This document shows, piece by piece, positions 26,181 through 35,691 of a DNA stretch of 64,000 nucleotides (position 1 is its first letter; each line of letters opens with the position of its first letter). Source of the DNA: an uncultured Lachnospiraceae bacterium (lineage in GTDB: Bacteria > Bacillota > Clostridia > Lachnospirales > Lachnospiraceae); assembly GCA_946552115.1 (NCBI GenBank), contig CAMNRH010000002.1, positions 62,001 through 126,000 on the forward strand, written 5' to 3'. Position numbers and translations under genes: made by a program. The notes under the pieces were generated by a model, which saw only the letters and a program-made list of their open reading frames with translations, searched no databases and was not told where the DNA came from.

Positions 26181-27500
26181 TTATCGGTGTATATATCGGC
26201 GCATATATCCAAGACAGAAAAGGAAAATGAATATCTGGCTTGCCAGAAGTCCCCAGAGGTATCCGAAAATTCCGTATAGAGGGATAAGGAAAAATACACT
26301 GAAAATCCGAATTCCCAGACTTACGGAATTGATTGCAAAGGACAGATAGGTTTTTCCGATTCCGTTAATAATACTAATTAAGGTATTGTTTGTATACAGA
26401 AACGGACAGAGCCATGACATAGCGGTAATGAAATTTCCGGCTAAAGGACTGTGAAAGAGAAATGTTCCAATCCAGTCTCCGAAAGCGAGAAGAAATACAC
26501 AGCAGGCGCTGCCAAGAAAAATACAGCAATAGACGGATTTTTGGATGATGGAGGACATTTCCTTTTTGTTGTTCAGCGTCTGAATTTCCGCTACTGTCGG
26601 AAGAAGCATAGTGGATACGGAGTTGGTGATGGCGGATGGAAACAGGATGCAGGGCATTGCCATGCCGGTTAAAACTCCGTAGGTTGAAAGGGCGTCTCCT
26701 CTTAGCATTCCATATATCTGAAGCCGGATTGGAATGGAAATGGATTCTATGCTTTGTAAAAGATTGAGGAGCACCCGGTTGGCGGTCAGCGGGCATGACA
26801 GGAATAAAAGTTCTTTTCCGTACCGGAAAAAAGAGGAGAGCTTAAGCGACGGAGGAGATGACAAAAAGGGGCCTCGTCGAAGACGCTTAAGACAGTAAAG
26901 GGAGGAAGCTATTTCTCCGGTAATCAGTCCCGCAACGGCGACAATTATATCGATCCGGTTTCCGCGGATGAGGGAAAAGCGGTAAATGAGATATACGGAT
27001 AAAATCCGTATACTCTGCTCAATGAGCTGTGAAACGGCAGGGACACCGGTTTCCTTTTCTCCCAGATAGTATCCGACAATGCAGCTGTGCACTGCGGCAA
27101 ACGGAAAGGCATAGGAGAGAAGAATTAAAAGTTCGGTACAGCGTTCGTCTTTCAAAAATCTTTCGGACAGGAAAGGCGCATAATATTGCAGAAGAACAGT
27201 AACAATACAGGAAAGCGCCACGGTGAAAATCAGGCTGGTATAGAGAAGCTCACGGGCTTCTTTTTTTTGCCCGCAGGTAAGCCGTTTCGCAACGCAGCGT
27301 GAGAGAGCTGTTTCAATGCCGGCTGCCGTTAAGGAAAAGCAGAGAGCGTAGACAGGAAAGATAAGCTGATATAAGCCTACACCCTCCTCTCCAAAAGTAT
27401 GGCTCAAAAAGATGCGGTAAAAAAAACCCATGAAGCGGGTCGCAAATCCGGTGACAGTCAGGATAAAGGTTCCTTTTATGATGGTGTGTTTTCTGGACAT
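26181..27500 (-). CDS. spoVB: Polysaccharide flippase family protein, SpoVB-like
   Basis: 439 residues with about twelve to fourteen membrane helices, a member of the MOP exporter superfamily (MurJ, Wzx, SpoVB). The N-terminus is typical of SpoVB: KGTFILTVTGFATRFMGFFYR then GVGLYQLIFPVY. SpoVB-type proteins take part in spore cortex synthesis, probably by moving lipid-linked precursors. It is shorter than Bacillus SpoVB (about 518). Other members of the family that flip cell-wall precursors in growing cells cannot be excluded. It is transcribed against spoIIM and diverges from iscR. Confidence 0.8.
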   Translation of the reverse strand: MSRKHTIIKGTFILTVTGFATRFMGFFYRIFLSHTFGEEGVGLYQLIFPVYALCFSLTAAGIETALSRCVAKRLTCGQKKEARELLYTSLIFTVALSCIVTVLLQYYAPFLSERFLKDERCTELLILLSYAFPFAAVHSCIVGYYLGEKETGVPAVSQLIEQSIRILSVYLIYRFSLIRGNRIDIIVAVAGLITGEIASSLYCLKRLRRGPFLSSPPSLKLSSFFRYGKELLFLSCPLTANRVLLNLLQSIESISIPIRLQIYGMLRGDALSTYGVLTGMAMPCILFPSAITNSVSTMLLPTVAEIQTLNNKKEMSSIIQKSVYCCIFLGSACCVFLLAFGDWIGTFLFHSPLAGNFITAMSWLCPFLYTNNTLISIINGIGKTYLSFAINSVSLGIRIFSVFFLIPLYGIFGYLWGLLASQIFIFLFCLGYMRRYIHR

Positions 27501-27548
27501 AGGATAACTCCGAAACAGATATTACTATAAGATATTCTTTAGCGGGAC

Positions 27549-27577
27549 TTGACAGAACTAAAAGGAAGTGATATTCT
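27549..27577 (+). promoter_or_regulatory. iscR operon promoter
   Basis: TTGACA at 27549 and TATTCT at 27572 with a 17-base spacer. Confidence 0.7.
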
Positions 27578-27587
27578 ACAGAAAGAA

Positions 27588-27612
27588 AATTCCTAGCGTT
27601 AAACTAGGAATT
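27588..27612 (+). promoter_or_regulatory. Perfect 25-base dyad before iscR, likely Rrf2-type operator
   Basis: AATTCCTAG-CGTTAAA-CTAGGAATT has 9-base arms and a 7-base centre, and lies 10 to 35 bases after the promoter. It ends at the ribosome site of iscR, so it could also work as an RNA hairpin. Autorepression by the Rrf2 protein encoded next is the simplest reading. Confidence 0.6.
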
Positions 27613-27628
27613 GGGAGAGGGTGAGGAT

Positions 27629-28084
27629 TTGAAGCTGTCAACCAAAGGAAGATACGGACTTCGTGCGATGATTGATATGGCAAGGTACAGCGGGGAGGAG
27701 CCGGTGTCTATAAGCAGTATTGCCGCGAGACAGGGAATTTCAGAGAGGTATCTTGAGCAGCTTGTATCGCTTCTTAAAAAAGCCGGTCTCGTAAAAAGTA
27801 TCCGCGGCGCAGGAGGAGGATATGTTTTGGCGCGGGACATGGAAGATATATCCGTCGGAGATATTCTGCGCGCACTGGAGGGAAACCTTGAACCGGTCAG
27901 ATGTGCCGCCTTTTATTCGGAAGAGGGCTGTATGGCGTCGGACAGCTGTGTGACAAAGTATGTATGGCAGAAAATCAATGAAAGTATTAACCGGACGGTA
28001 GATGAAATGAGGCTGGACGAGCTTGTAAAGGAAAGCAGGAAAATGAATCCGGACGGTGAGTATGGAAATTATAAATGCAATTAA
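27629..28084 (+). CDS. iscR: Rrf2-family regulator, IscR-like
   Basis: 151 residues; winged-helix repressor that senses iron-sulphur cluster status. The N-terminus KLSTKGRYGLRAM is the family standard. Three Cys for a [2Fe-2S] cluster are present (C92, C101, C107; E. coli IscR has 92, 98 and 104). The start is taken as TTG 27629, which gives the standard N-terminus and has GGGAGAGG 8 bases upstream. It heads the desulphurase-scaffold-MnmA operon and sits behind a perfect dyad. Confidence 0.88.
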   Translation: MKLSTKGRYGLRAMIDMARYSGEEPVSISSIAARQGISERYLEQLVSLLKKAGLVKSIRGAGGGYVLARDMEDISVGDILRALEGNLEPVRCAAFYSEEGCMASDSCVTKYVWQKINESINRTVDEMRLDELVKESRKMNPDGEYGNYKCN

Positions 28085-28116
28085 TAGATAAAAACAAAGA
28101 AACGGGGGAATGAATC

Positions 28117-29322
28117 ATGGAGAAATTGATTTATTTGGATAATGCGGCGACGACAAGGACGGCGCCTGAGGTTGTGGAGGCGATGCTTCCTTATTTTACG
28201 GAAAATTACGGGAACCCATCCAGCGTGTACAGCTTCGCTTCCCAAAATAAAAATGCGGTGAATATGCAGCGGGAAATTATCGCGGACGCGCTCGGTGCAA
28301 AATCAAATGAAATATATTTTACGGCGGGGGGTTCGGAAGCCGACAACTGGGCGCTTAAGGCGGCGGCAGAAGCATACGGGGAGAAAGGAAACCATATTAT
28401 TACGACCAAGATTGAACATCATGCAATTTTGCATACATGTGAATATCTGGAAAAGAGAGGTTTTGAGGTAACTTATCTGGATGTGGATGAAGAGGGCGTC
28501 GTAAAGCTTCAGGATTTGGAAGCGGCAATCCGTCCGACAACGATTTTAATTTCTGTTATGTATGCAAATAATGAGATTGGGACGCTTCAGCCGATGAAAG
28601 AGATTGGTGAGATTGCGCTTGCACATGGGATTTTATTTCATACGGACGCGGTACAGGCGTTTGGACAGGTACCGATTCATGTAGATGAATACCATATCGA
28701 CATGTTAAGTGCCAGCGGCCATAAATTAAACGGACCGAAAGGAATCGGTTTTCTCTATATCCGCAAAGGGGTAAAGATACGTTCTTTTGTTCACGGCGGA
28801 GCTCAGGAGAGAAAGCGCCGGGCAGGTACGGAAAACGTACCGGGGATTATCGGACTTGGTACAGCTGTCAGGCGTGCGCTAAAAACGATGAAGACCCGGA
28901 CTGAGAAAGAAAAAAAACTCAGGGATTATCTGATTGACAGAGTGCTTGCAGAGATTCCGTATTGCCGTCTGAACGGACACAGGACAAAGCGGCTCCCGAA
29001 TAATGCAAATTTTAGCTTTCAGTTTATTGAGGGGGAATCTCTTCTTATCCGGCTGGATATGAAAGGTATCTGCGGTTCCAGCGGTTCGGCCTGCACATCG
29101 GGTTCTCTGGATCCGTCCCATGTGCTTCTGGCGATTGGTCTTCCCCATGAGATTGCACATGGTTCCTTAAGACTGACACTCGGCGAGGATACGACAAAGG
29201 AAGAGATGGATTATGTAGTGGAGGCGCTTAAGGAGATAGTGTCGGGACTTCGAAATATGTCGCCTTTGTATGAGGATTTTATCAGGAAAAATAACAGGCA
29301 GACGTATTTTATGAAAGGATAA
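28117..29322 (+). CDS. nifS: Cysteine desulphurase (NifS/IscS type)
   Basis: 401 residues; PLP enzyme that takes sulphur from cysteine as an enzyme-bound persulphide. Visible: YLDNAATT at the start, IEHHAILH, the PLP-binding Asp/His region HTDAVQAFGQ, the lysine motif SASGHKLNGPKG, and the persulphide-accepting Cys in SSGSACTSGS. It supplies the scaffold protein and MnmA encoded after it. The intergenic gaps are 24 to 43 bases, so the genes form an operon under IscR. Confidence 0.95.
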   Translation: MEKLIYLDNAATTRTAPEVVEAMLPYFTENYGNPSSVYSFASQNKNAVNMQREIIADALGAKSNEIYFTAGGSEADNWALKAAAEAYGEKGNHIITTKIEHHAILHTCEYLEKRGFEVTYLDVDEEGVVKLQDLEAAIRPTTILISVMYANNEIGTLQPMKEIGEIALAHGILFHTDAVQAFGQVPIHVDEYHIDMLSASGHKLNGPKGIGFLYIRKGVKIRSFVHGGAQERKRRAGTENVPGIIGLGTAVRRALKTMKTRTEKEKKLRDYLIDRVLAEIPYCRLNGHRTKRLPNNANFSFQFIEGESLLIRLDMKGICGSSGSACTSGSLDPSHVLLAIGLPHEIAHGSLRLTLGEDTTKEEMDYVVEALKEIVSGLRNMSPLYEDFIRKNNRQTYFMKG

Positions 29323-29346
29323 AAAAGAAGAGGAGGATTGGAATCT

Positions 29347-29790
29347 ATGTACTCAGAAAAGGTTATGGATCATTTTGAACATCCGAGAAATGTCGGAGAA
29401 ATAGAGAATGCAAGCGGTGTAGGAACAGTAGGAAATGCAAAGTGCGGAGATATTATGAGAATTTATCTGGACATTGATGAAAGCCGGATCATCCGCGATG
29501 TGAAATTTAAAACCTTTGGATGCGGAGCCGCAGTTGCAACGAGCAGCATGGCGACGGAGCTTGTGAAAGGGAAATCCATTCAGGAGGCAATGCAGGTGAC
29601 AAATAAGGCAGTGATGGAGGCTTTAGACGGTCTGCCGCCGGTAAAGGTACACTGCTCGCTTCTTGCAGAGGAGGCGATTCACGCGGCGCTTTGGGACTAT
29701 GCTGAAAAGCACGGCATTAAGATTGAGGGACTTGAAAAACCGAAGTCTGATATTCATGAGGACGAGGAAGCGGAAGAAGAGGAATATTAA
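29347..29790 (+). CDS. nifU: Iron-sulphur cluster scaffold, NifU/IscU type
   Basis: 147 residues; a scaffold on which clusters are built from sulphur delivered by the desulphurase. The three ligand Cys are at 33 (NAKCGD), 59 (FGCGAA) and 103 (VHCSLL), as in the IscU-like N-terminal domain of NifU. The extra C-terminal tail is very acidic (DEEAEEEEY). The C-terminal Nfu domain of classical NifU is absent. ATG 29347 is used, with AGGAGG 10 bases upstream. Confidence 0.93.
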   Translation: MYSEKVMDHFEHPRNVGEIENASGVGTVGNAKCGDIMRIYLDIDESRIIRDVKFKTFGCGAAVATSSMATELVKGKSIQEAMQVTNKAVMEALDGLPPVKVHCSLLAEEAIHAALWDYAEKHGIKIEGLEKPKSDIHEDEEAEEEEY

Positions 29791-29833
29791 TCTGTTTTCG
29801 GCTATATTCCGGGAAAATTTTTGGAGAGGCTAT

Positions 29834-30898
29834 ATGAAAAAGCGGGTAGTTGTAGGAATGTCAGGAGGGGTAGATTCGTCGGTTGCCGCATGGCTTTTAA
29901 AGGAAAAAGGCTATGAAGTCATAGGAGTTACGATGCAGATTTGGCAGGAGGGGATATCGCGGGAGGAAAGCGGCTGCTGCGGCCTGAGCGCTGTGGAGGA
30001 TGCAAGAAGAGTGGCAGGGGAGCTTGGAATCCCTCATTATGTTATGAACTTCCGGCAGGAATTTAAGAAAGAGGTTATCGATTATTTCATCCGGGAATAT
30101 CTGGAGGGCCGGACGCCCAATCCATGTATTGCCTGTAACCGGCATGTAAAATGGGAGGCGCTTCTTAACAGAAGTCTGGAAATCGGGGCGGATTACATCG
30201 CTACGGGTCACTATGCATCAGTTGTAAGGCTTGAAAATCAGAGATATACGCTCCGCACGGCTTTATCGGGAAAGAAAGACCAGACTTACGCCCTCTATAA
30301 CCTGACACAGGAGCAGCTAAAAAGGACTATTATGCCGTTAGGGGAATACACAAAGGAGAAAGTGCGGGAAACGGCCGGACGTCTCGGCCTTTTGGTTGCG
30401 CAAAAGCCTGACAGTCAGGATATCTGTTTTGTGCCGGATGGCGATTATGCGGCTTATATAGAAAAGCATGCACTTAAGAGCGTGTGTCCGGGTAATTTCG
30501 TATTGACGGACGGAACCGTTTTGGGCAGGCATAAGGGAATGATCCATTATACGGTAGGGCAGAGAAAGGGACTGGGCCTGTCTATGGGGCATCCGGTGTT
30601 TGTGATTGAAATACGTCCGGAGACAAACGAGGTCGTGATTGGAAGCGGGGAGGAAGCGATGTCCCGTCATGTAAGGGCAAAAGGAATTCAGTATATGTCC
30701 GTATCCGGGCTTGACGGAAAAAAACGGCTGCGGGCAAAAATCCGTTATAACCATAAAGGTGCATGGTGCATTGCGGAGCAGGTAAAAGAGGACGAGCTTT
30801 TCTGCACTTTTGATGAGCCGATAAGAGCGGCTGCTCCGGGGCAGGCACTGGTGCTGTATGACGGAGACTACGTGTTTGGCGGGGGAACGATTGTGTAA
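29834..30898 (+). CDS. mnmA: tRNA-specific 2-thiouridylase MnmA
   Basis: 354 residues; transfers sulphur to U34 of Lys, Glu and Gln tRNAs. The ATP-pyrophosphatase P-loop SGGVDSS is at residues 10-16. The catalytic Cys pair lies in TPNPCIACN (about 98-101) and in [13 protein letters not shown]. The start is ATG 29834 with GGAGAGG just before; the longer in-frame opening overlaps nifU and is not MnmA-like. Co-transcription with the desulphurase suggests direct sulphur delivery, as in Bacillus YrvO-MnmA. Confidence 0.96.
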   Translation: MKKRVVVGMSGGVDSSVAAWLLKEKGYEVIGVTMQIWQEGISREESGCCGLSAVEDARRVAGELGIPHYVMNFRQEFKKEVIDYFIREYLEGRTPNPCIACNRHVKWEALLNRSLEIGADYIATGHYASVVRLENQRYTLRTALSGKKDQTYALYNLTQEQLKRTIMPLGEYTKEKVRETAGRLGLLVAQKPDSQDICFVPDGDYAAYIEKHALKSVCPGNFVLTDGTVLGRHKGMIHYTVGQRKGLGLSMGHPVFVIEIRPETNEVVIGSGEEAMSRHVRAKGIQYMSVSGLDGKKRLRAKIRYNHKGAWCIAEQVKEDELFCTFDEPIRAAAPGQALVLYDGDYVFGGGTIV

Positions 30899-30925
30899 GG
30901 TGACATATAAGGAGAGGAGAAAATA

Positions 30926-31729
30926 ATGAGAGCAGATGTGCATATGCATTCAGTCTTTTCCAGTGATTCGGATTCAGAGCCGGAGGACATGATTGTCGGA
31001 GCGCTTGGAAAAGGGCTTGAGATGATATGTTTCACGGATCATTACGACAAGGATAATATGGATTGGGGACCGGAGGATATCTTTGCGCCGGAGGATTATT
31101 TTCGTGTGCTTACGTCTCTGAAAGAAAAATACCGGGGACGGATAGACGTACGGATTGGTGTGGAGCTGGGAATTCAGCCGCATCTTGCATCCTATTATTC
31201 GGAATTTGTGAAAAGGCATCCCTTTGATTTTGTAATCGGCTCGGTACATTCTGTCAAAAAAAAGGATATTGCGTTCGGTACACTGCAGAAAAAATATACG
31301 GATGAGGAAATGTACCGAATGACGTTTGAAGAAACATTAAGAGACATAGAGCTTGACAGCTCCTTTGACGTACTCGGGCATCTGGATTATGTGGTGCGTT
31401 ACGGGAAAGAAAAGGAAGCGCAGTATTCTTATAAAAAGTATGCGGACTTAATAGATGAGATTCTTCGTGCATTGATTGCAGGAGGAAAGGGATTGGAGCT
31501 TAATATGGCGGGGCTTAAGTACGGGCTTTCGTTTGCGCATCCCCATCCGGATGTGCTCAGGCGTTACAGAGAACTTGGCGGCGAGGTGATTACCGTGGGA
31601 GCCGACGGACATAAGCCTGAGCATATCGCGTATGATTTCTATAAGGCGCCGGATATTTTAAAGGAATGCGGCTTCCGGTATTATACGGAATTTAAAGACA
31701 GAGAGGCTGTATTTAAAAAAATATGCTGA
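30926..31729 (+). CDS. PHP-domain histidinol-phosphatase family protein (HisJ/HisK-like)
   Basis: 267 residues of the PHP superfamily, with metal-binding His/Asp motifs: VHMHSVFSSDS at the N-terminus, TDHYD, GVELG, GSVHSVK, HLDYVVRYG and the terminal GADGHKPEH. Members closest in form dephosphorylate L-histidinol phosphate. With no other his genes nearby, a different phosphoester is possible. The start has AGGAG upstream, and the gene begins 27 bases after mnmA. Confidence 0.8.
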   Translation: MRADVHMHSVFSSDSDSEPEDMIVGALGKGLEMICFTDHYDKDNMDWGPEDIFAPEDYFRVLTSLKEKYRGRIDVRIGVELGIQPHLASYYSEFVKRHPFDFVIGSVHSVKKKDIAFGTLQKKYTDEEMYRMTFEETLRDIELDSSFDVLGHLDYVVRYGKEKEAQYSYKKYADLIDEILRALIAGGKGLELNMAGLKYGLSFAHPHPDVLRRYRELGGEVITVGADGHKPEHIAYDFYKAPDILKECGFRYYTEFKDREAVFKKIC

Positions 31730-31811
31730 TGAAATTTTTTATAAGACTTTTATGCAGATTTCCGATAAAAATTGGATTTTTTTAAGCGGCTTGCATAAAA
31801 ATACCCGTATC

Positions 31812-31827
31812 TTCCATAAATATGGAA
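31812..31827. repeat. Small inverted repeat upstream of gap
   Basis: TTCCATA-AA-TATGGAA, 7-base arms, about 80 bases upstream of the gap promoter -10. It may be part of the 3' end of the previous transcript or an operator half of the gap control region. Confidence 0.35.
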
Positions 31828-31842
31828 AAGGCACTTGAATTT

Positions 31843-31862
31843 TTGTACGAGATTTAGTACAA
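31843..31862 (+). promoter_or_regulatory. Inverted repeat, candidate operator of gap
   Basis: TTGTAC-GAGATTTA-GTACAA, with 6-base arms and an 8-base centre, lies about 20 bases upstream of the gap -35 box. The position suits an activator or repressor of glycolysis genes. It is not a clear match to the CggR operator I remember from Bacillus. Confidence 0.4.
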
Positions 31863-31883
31863 TAACACTTGGTTGATGATTCT

Positions 31884-31913
31884 TTAACAAAGTTAGGGAA
31901 TTCACAATATAAT
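31884..31913 (+). promoter_or_regulatory. gap promoter
   Basis: TTAACA at 31884 and a perfect TATAAT at 31908 with an 18-base spacer. Confidence 0.65.
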
Positions 31914-31957
31914 GACTGCGTAGCCAGTTAATAAGAAAACTTTAGGAGGAATTAATC

Positions 31958-32971
31958 ATGGCAGTAAAAGTAGCGATTAATGGATTCGGACGTATTGGAC
32001 GTCTTGCATTCAGACAGATGTTTGGAGCGGAGGGATATGAAGTAGTTGCAATTAACGACCTTACATCTCCTAAGATGCTTGCTCACCTGTTAAAGTATGA
32101 CTCATCTCAGGGCAGATATGCTTTATGTGACAAGGTAGAGTCGACAGAGGATTCTATTATTGTTGACGGAAAAGAAATTAAGATTTATGCAAAAGCAAAC
32201 GCAGAGGAGCTTCCCTGGGGAGAAATCGGCGTTGATGTTGTTCTGGAGTGTACAGGTTTCTACACATCCAAAGAGAAAGCTTCCGCACATGTTAAGGCAG
32301 GCGCAAGAAAAGTTGTTATCTCCGCACCGGCAGGCAATGACCTTCCGACTATCGTTTACAATGTAAATCATGATAAGCTTACGGCAGAGGATACTGTTAT
32401 TTCAGCGGCTTCCTGTACAACAAACTGTCTGGCGCCGATGGCTAAAGCTCTTAATGACCTCGCAACAATCAAGTCCGGTATTATGTGTACAATCCACGCT
32501 TATACAGGTGATCAGATGACACTTGACGGACCGCAGAGAAAGGGCGATTTAAGAAGATCCCGTGCAGCGGCAGTTAATATCGTGCCGAACAGCACAGGCG
32601 CAGCCAAGGCAATCGGACTTGTTATTCCGGAGCTTAACGGCAAGTTAATCGGTGCGGCTCAGAGAATCCCGACACCTACAGGTTCTACTACAATCCTGAC
32701 GGCGGTTGTTGAGGGCAATGTAACAGTTGACGAGATCAATGCGGCTATGAAAGCAGCTTCCAATGAGTCTTTCGGATATAATACGGATGAAATCGTATCC
32801 AGCGATATTGTCGGTATGAGATACGGTTCATTATTTGACGCTACTCAGACCATGGCCTGCCCGTTGGACAACGGCACAACAGAGGTTCAGGTTGTATCAT
32901 GGTATGATAATGAGAATTCTTACACAAGCCAGATGGTAAGAACAATTAAGTATTTTTCAGAGCTTGGCTAA
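31958..32971 (+). CDS. gap: Glyceraldehyde-3-phosphate dehydrogenase, type I
   Basis: 337 residues; oxidises glyceraldehyde 3-phosphate to 1,3-bisphosphoglycerate with NAD+ in glycolysis. The N-terminal Rossmann motif is [12 protein letters not shown]; the catalytic Cys lies in [12 protein letters not shown], and the C-terminal [14 protein letters not shown] is intact. The ribosome site TAGGAGGAA is strong. A strong terminator follows directly, so gap is probably made mainly as a single message, with pgk and tpiA downstream. Confidence 0.98.
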   Translation: MAVKVAINGFGRIGRLAFRQMFGAEGYEVVAINDLTSPKMLAHLLKYDSSQGRYALCDKVESTEDSIIVDGKEIKIYAKANAEELPWGEIGVDVVLECTGFYTSKEKASAHVKAGARKVVISAPAGNDLPTIVYNVNHDKLTAEDTVISAASCTTNCLAPMAKALNDLATIKSGIMCTIHAYTGDQMTLDGPQRKGDLRRSRAAAVNIVPNSTGAAKAIGLVIPELNGKLIGAAQRIPTPTGSTTILTAVVEGNVTVDEINAAMKAASNESFGYNTDEIVSSDIVGMRYGSLFDATQTMACPLDNGTTEVQVVSWYDNENSYTSQMVRTIKYFSELG

Positions 32972-32986
32972 AAATTGACTCGAGGC

Positions 32987-33018
32987 GGGTCCGGTCTTTT
33001 GGGACCGGACCCATTTTT
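32987..33018 (+). terminator. Terminator of gap
   Basis: GGGTCCGGTC pairs perfectly with GACCGGACCC around TTTTGG, followed by ATTTTTAA. No clear promoter lies between it and pgk, so pgk-tpiA may depend on read-through. Confidence 0.85.
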
Positions 33019-33047
33019 AATCATGTTATTTATAAGGAGGCATTTTT

Positions 33048-34241
33048 ATGCTTAATAAAAAATCAGTAGATGATATTCAGGTAAAAGGTTTAAAGGTTCT
33101 TTTAAGGTGCGATTTTAATGTTCCGCTTATCGATGGTAAGATTACGGATGAGAATCGTCTTGTCGCAGCGCTTCCGACAATTAAGAAGCTTATCGCCGAC
33201 GGAGGGAAAGTAATTCTTTGTTCCCATCTCGGAAAGCCGAAAGGGGAGCCGAAGCCGGAGCTGTCTCTTGCGCCGGTAGCAGTACGCCTGTCCGAGTTGC
33301 TTGGACAGGAAGTAAAATTTGCCGCTGATCCGGAGGTTGTAGGAGCGAATGCAAAAGCGGCAGTGGAAGCTATGAAAGACGGAGACGTAGTTCTTCTTGA
33401 GAATACGCGTTACAGAGCAGAGGAGACAAAGAACGGAGAGGCACTCAGCAGGGATTTGGCTTCCCTGTGTGATGTGTTTGTAAATGACGCATTCGGAACC
33501 GCTCATCGTGCGCACTGTTCCAATGTGGGTGTTACACAGTTTGTCGATACAGCAGCAGTCGGATATTTGATGCAGAAAGAGATTGATTTCCTCGGAAATG
33601 CGGTGAATAATCCGGAGAGGCCATTCGTCGCAATTCTTGGCGGAGCAAAGGTGTCCAGTAAGATTTCCGTCATAGAAAATCTCCTTGATAAGGTAGATAC
33701 TCTTATTATCGGCGGCGGTATGTCCTATACCTTTAGCAAGGCTCAGGGCGGAAGTGTAGGCGATTCTCTTCTTGAGGCGGATTATTGCGAATATGCGCTT
33801 AATATGCTTGAAAAGGCAAAAGAGAAAGGCGTAAAATTACTTCTTCCGGTGGACACTGTGATTGCGGATGATTTTTCAAATGATGCAAACTCCAAGGTGG
33901 TGCCGGCAGGGGAAATTCCGGCAGGCTGGCAGGGACTTGATATCGGACCTGAGACAGAAAAGATTTTCTGCGAGGCGGTAAAGGATGCAAAGACAGTTGT
34001 CTGGAACGGACCTATGGGCTGCTTCGAGATGCCGAAATTTGCCCGCGGAACAGAAGCGGTTGCAAAGGCGCTTGCGGATACAGAGGCTGTTACGATTATT
34101 GGCGGCGGAGATTCTGCGGCGGCAGTAAATCAGCTTGGATACGGTGATAAGATGACTCACATTTCTACAGGAGGAGGAGCATCTCTTGAATTTCTGGAAG
34201 GAAAAGAATTACCGGGTGTAGCGGCAGCGAATGACAAGTAA
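33048..34241 (+). CDS. pgk: Phosphoglycerate kinase
   Basis: 397 residues; makes ATP and 3-phosphoglycerate from 1,3-bisphosphoglycerate. Signature stretches: [43 protein letters not shown], and [13 protein letters not shown] near the C-terminus. AAGGAGG lies upstream of ATG 33048. tpiA begins 21 bases after the stop. Confidence 0.98.
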   Translation: MLNKKSVDDIQVKGLKVLLRCDFNVPLIDGKITDENRLVAALPTIKKLIADGGKVILCSHLGKPKGEPKPELSLAPVAVRLSELLGQEVKFAADPEVVGANAKAAVEAMKDGDVVLLENTRYRAEETKNGEALSRDLASLCDVFVNDAFGTAHRAHCSNVGVTQFVDTAAVGYLMQKEIDFLGNAVNNPERPFVAILGGAKVSSKISVIENLLDKVDTLIIGGGMSYTFSKAQGGSVGDSLLEADYCEYALNMLEKAKEKGVKLLLPVDTVIADDFSNDANSKVVPAGEIPAGWQGLDIGPETEKIFCEAVKDAKTVVWNGPMGCFEMPKFARGTEAVAKALADTEAVTIIGGGDSAAAVNQLGYGDKMTHISTGGGASLEFLEGKELPGVAAANDK

Positions 34242-34262
34242 AGGTGAAAAGGAGAAATAAAA

Positions 34263-35012
34263 ATGGCAAGAAAAAAAATTGTAGCGGGAAACTGGAAAAT
34301 GAATAAAACTCCCAGTGAGGCAGTTGCTTTAGTAGAGGAATTAAAACCGTTAGTAGCAAGCGAGGAGGTCAACGTTGTATTCTGTGTACCGGCGATTGAT
34401 ATTATCCCTGTAGTAGAAGCATGTAAAGGCTCTAATATTGAGGTTGGCGCTGAAAATATGTATTTCGAGGAGAGTGGTGCATATACAGGAGAGATTTCTC
34501 CGGCAATGCTTACAGATGCTGGCGTAAAATATGTTGTTCTCGGACATTCTGAGAGAAGAGAGTATTTTGCCGAGACAAATGAGACGGTAAATAAAAAGGT
34601 ATTGAAAGCGTTTGAGCATGGCCTCACACCGATTATGTGCTGCGGCGAGACCTTAGAGCAGAGAGAGCAGGGCGTAACGATGGACTTCATCCGTCAGCAG
34701 GTTAAGGTTGGATTCCAGAATGTGACAGCCGCTCAGGCAAAAGAAGCGGTAATTGCTTATGAGCCAATCTGGGCAATCGGAACAGGTAAGACAGCTACAA
34801 CAGAGCAGGCAGAAGAGGTTTGCGCAGGAATCCGCGCATGTATCGCCGAAATTTATGATGCAGCTACGGCAGACGCTATCCGTATTCAGTATGGCGGTTC
34901 TGTAAATGCGGGAAATGCGGCGGAGTTATTTGCACAGGCTGATATTGACGGCGGTCTTGTAGGAGGCGCTTCTCTGAAAGCAGACTTCGGCAAAATTGTA
35001 AACTATAAATAA
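34263..35012 (+). CDS. tpiA: Triose-phosphate isomerase
   Basis: 249 residues; interconverts dihydroxyacetone phosphate and glyceraldehyde 3-phosphate. Catalytic residues are visible: Asn/Lys in GNWKMNKT, His in GHSERR, Glu in [12 protein letters not shown]; the phosphate loop QYGGSVN is near the end. It is in an operon with pgk. Confidence 0.98.
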   Translation: MARKKIVAGNWKMNKTPSEAVALVEELKPLVASEEVNVVFCVPAIDIIPVVEACKGSNIEVGAENMYFEESGAYTGEISPAMLTDAGVKYVVLGHSERREYFAETNETVNKKVLKAFEHGLTPIMCCGETLEQREQGVTMDFIRQQVKVGFQNVTAAQAKEAVIAYEPIWAIGTGKTATTEQAEEVCAGIRACIAEIYDAATADAIRIQYGGSVNAGNAAELFAQADIDGGLVGGASLKADFGKIVNYK

Positions 35013-35043
35013 AAAAATTATACTGAAAAAGTGAGAGGTGAAG

Positions 35044-35086
35044 AAAGGCTGCTATTCTGCTGAATTGTGGAACAGGCAGCCTTTTT
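35044..35086 (+). terminator. Terminator of pgk-tpiA
   Basis: AAAGGCTGC pairs with GCAGCCTTT (9 bases) across a 23-base loop, followed by TTG. The large loop makes it weaker than the gap terminator. Confidence 0.6.
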
Positions 35087-35102
35087 GTCCGGTAAAACAG
35101 GG

Positions 35103-35131
35103 TTTACACCTTTTGGGCGATATGATACAAT
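35103..35131 (+). promoter_or_regulatory. Promoter of the coiled-coil protein gene
   Basis: TTTACA at 35103 and TACAAT at 35126 with a 17-base spacer. It leaves an untranslated leader of about 85 bases in which I see no clear structure. Confidence 0.6.
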
Positions 35132-35223
35132 TTAAACTACTTTCAGGGTGGATTTGGGAAGAAGATTTGAGCACAGGAAAAGAAGTGAAAGAATGTGCAG
35201 ACATTCGGAAAGGAGTATAGGGA

Positions 35224-35652
35224 ATGATGACAGACAGTGAGAAATTAAATATTATTGTATCAGAGATGCGGGATATGAAATCGGATATGCAGGGCATAAA
35301 AGAGGAGATACAGGGCATGAAATCGGATATGCAGGATATGAAAGAAGACATGCAGGGCATGAAATCGGATATGCAGGGTATGAAATCGGATATGCAGGGC
35401 ATGAAAGCCGAAATTAACGATGTGAGCCGCAGAGTAGACGGTATTGAACTGCATCTTGAAAATGAGACGGATAAAAATATACAGCTGTTGGCAGAAAATT
35501 TTATTGAGCTGACAAATAAACTGAATCAGGCGATTCCGGCGGCCGATAAGAATCTTGCTTATGAGGTGAAAGTAAACTATCTTGTAGGAAGAGTCAATAA
35601 CCTTGAAAAGGATATGACAGAGCTTAAGGTAAGAGCTAAAGTTATGTCATAA
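35224..35652 (+). CDS. Heptad-repeat coiled-coil protein of unknown function
   Basis: 142 residues, no signal peptide or membrane segment. Residues about 14-62 are seven consecutive 7-residue units of the form (D/E)MQGMK(S/E). This gives a Met-rich coiled coil that would form an oligomer. A second helical part (about 63-142) contains NFIELTNKLNQ and VNNLEKDMTELK. The repeat is also visible in DNA as a 21-base tandem array. ATG 35224 has AAAGGAG 8 bases upstream. It has its own promoter, between tpiA and an MFS gene. I do not recognise a functional family. Confidence 0.75.
   Translation: MMTDSEKLNIIVSEMRDMKSDMQGIKEEIQGMKSDMQDMKEDMQGMKSDMQGMKSDMQGMKAEINDVSRRVDGIELHLENETDKNIQLLAENFIELTNKLNQAIPAADKNLAYEVKVNYLVGRVNNLEKDMTELKVRAKVMS
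35263..35409 (+). repeat. Seven tandem 21-base repeats within the coiled-coil gene
   Basis: The units resemble GATATGCAGGGCATGAAATC plus G, and run without gaps over 147 bases. Each encodes one heptad, so gain or loss of a unit keeps the frame and the coiled-coil register. Confidence 0.85.
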
Positions 35653-35691
35653 ATGAGATAAAAACGGCATCGCGATTAAAAAAATACACAG

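Noticed and set aside
35038-35220. A 60-codon open frame after tpiA
   Set aside because: It contains the hairpin that ends pgk-tpiA and the promoter of the coiled-coil gene, and its product has no recognisable features.
35263-35409. Tandem repeats as a possible CRISPR array
   Set aside because: Units are contiguous with no spacers, are 21 bases long and in coding frame with a heptad protein pattern.
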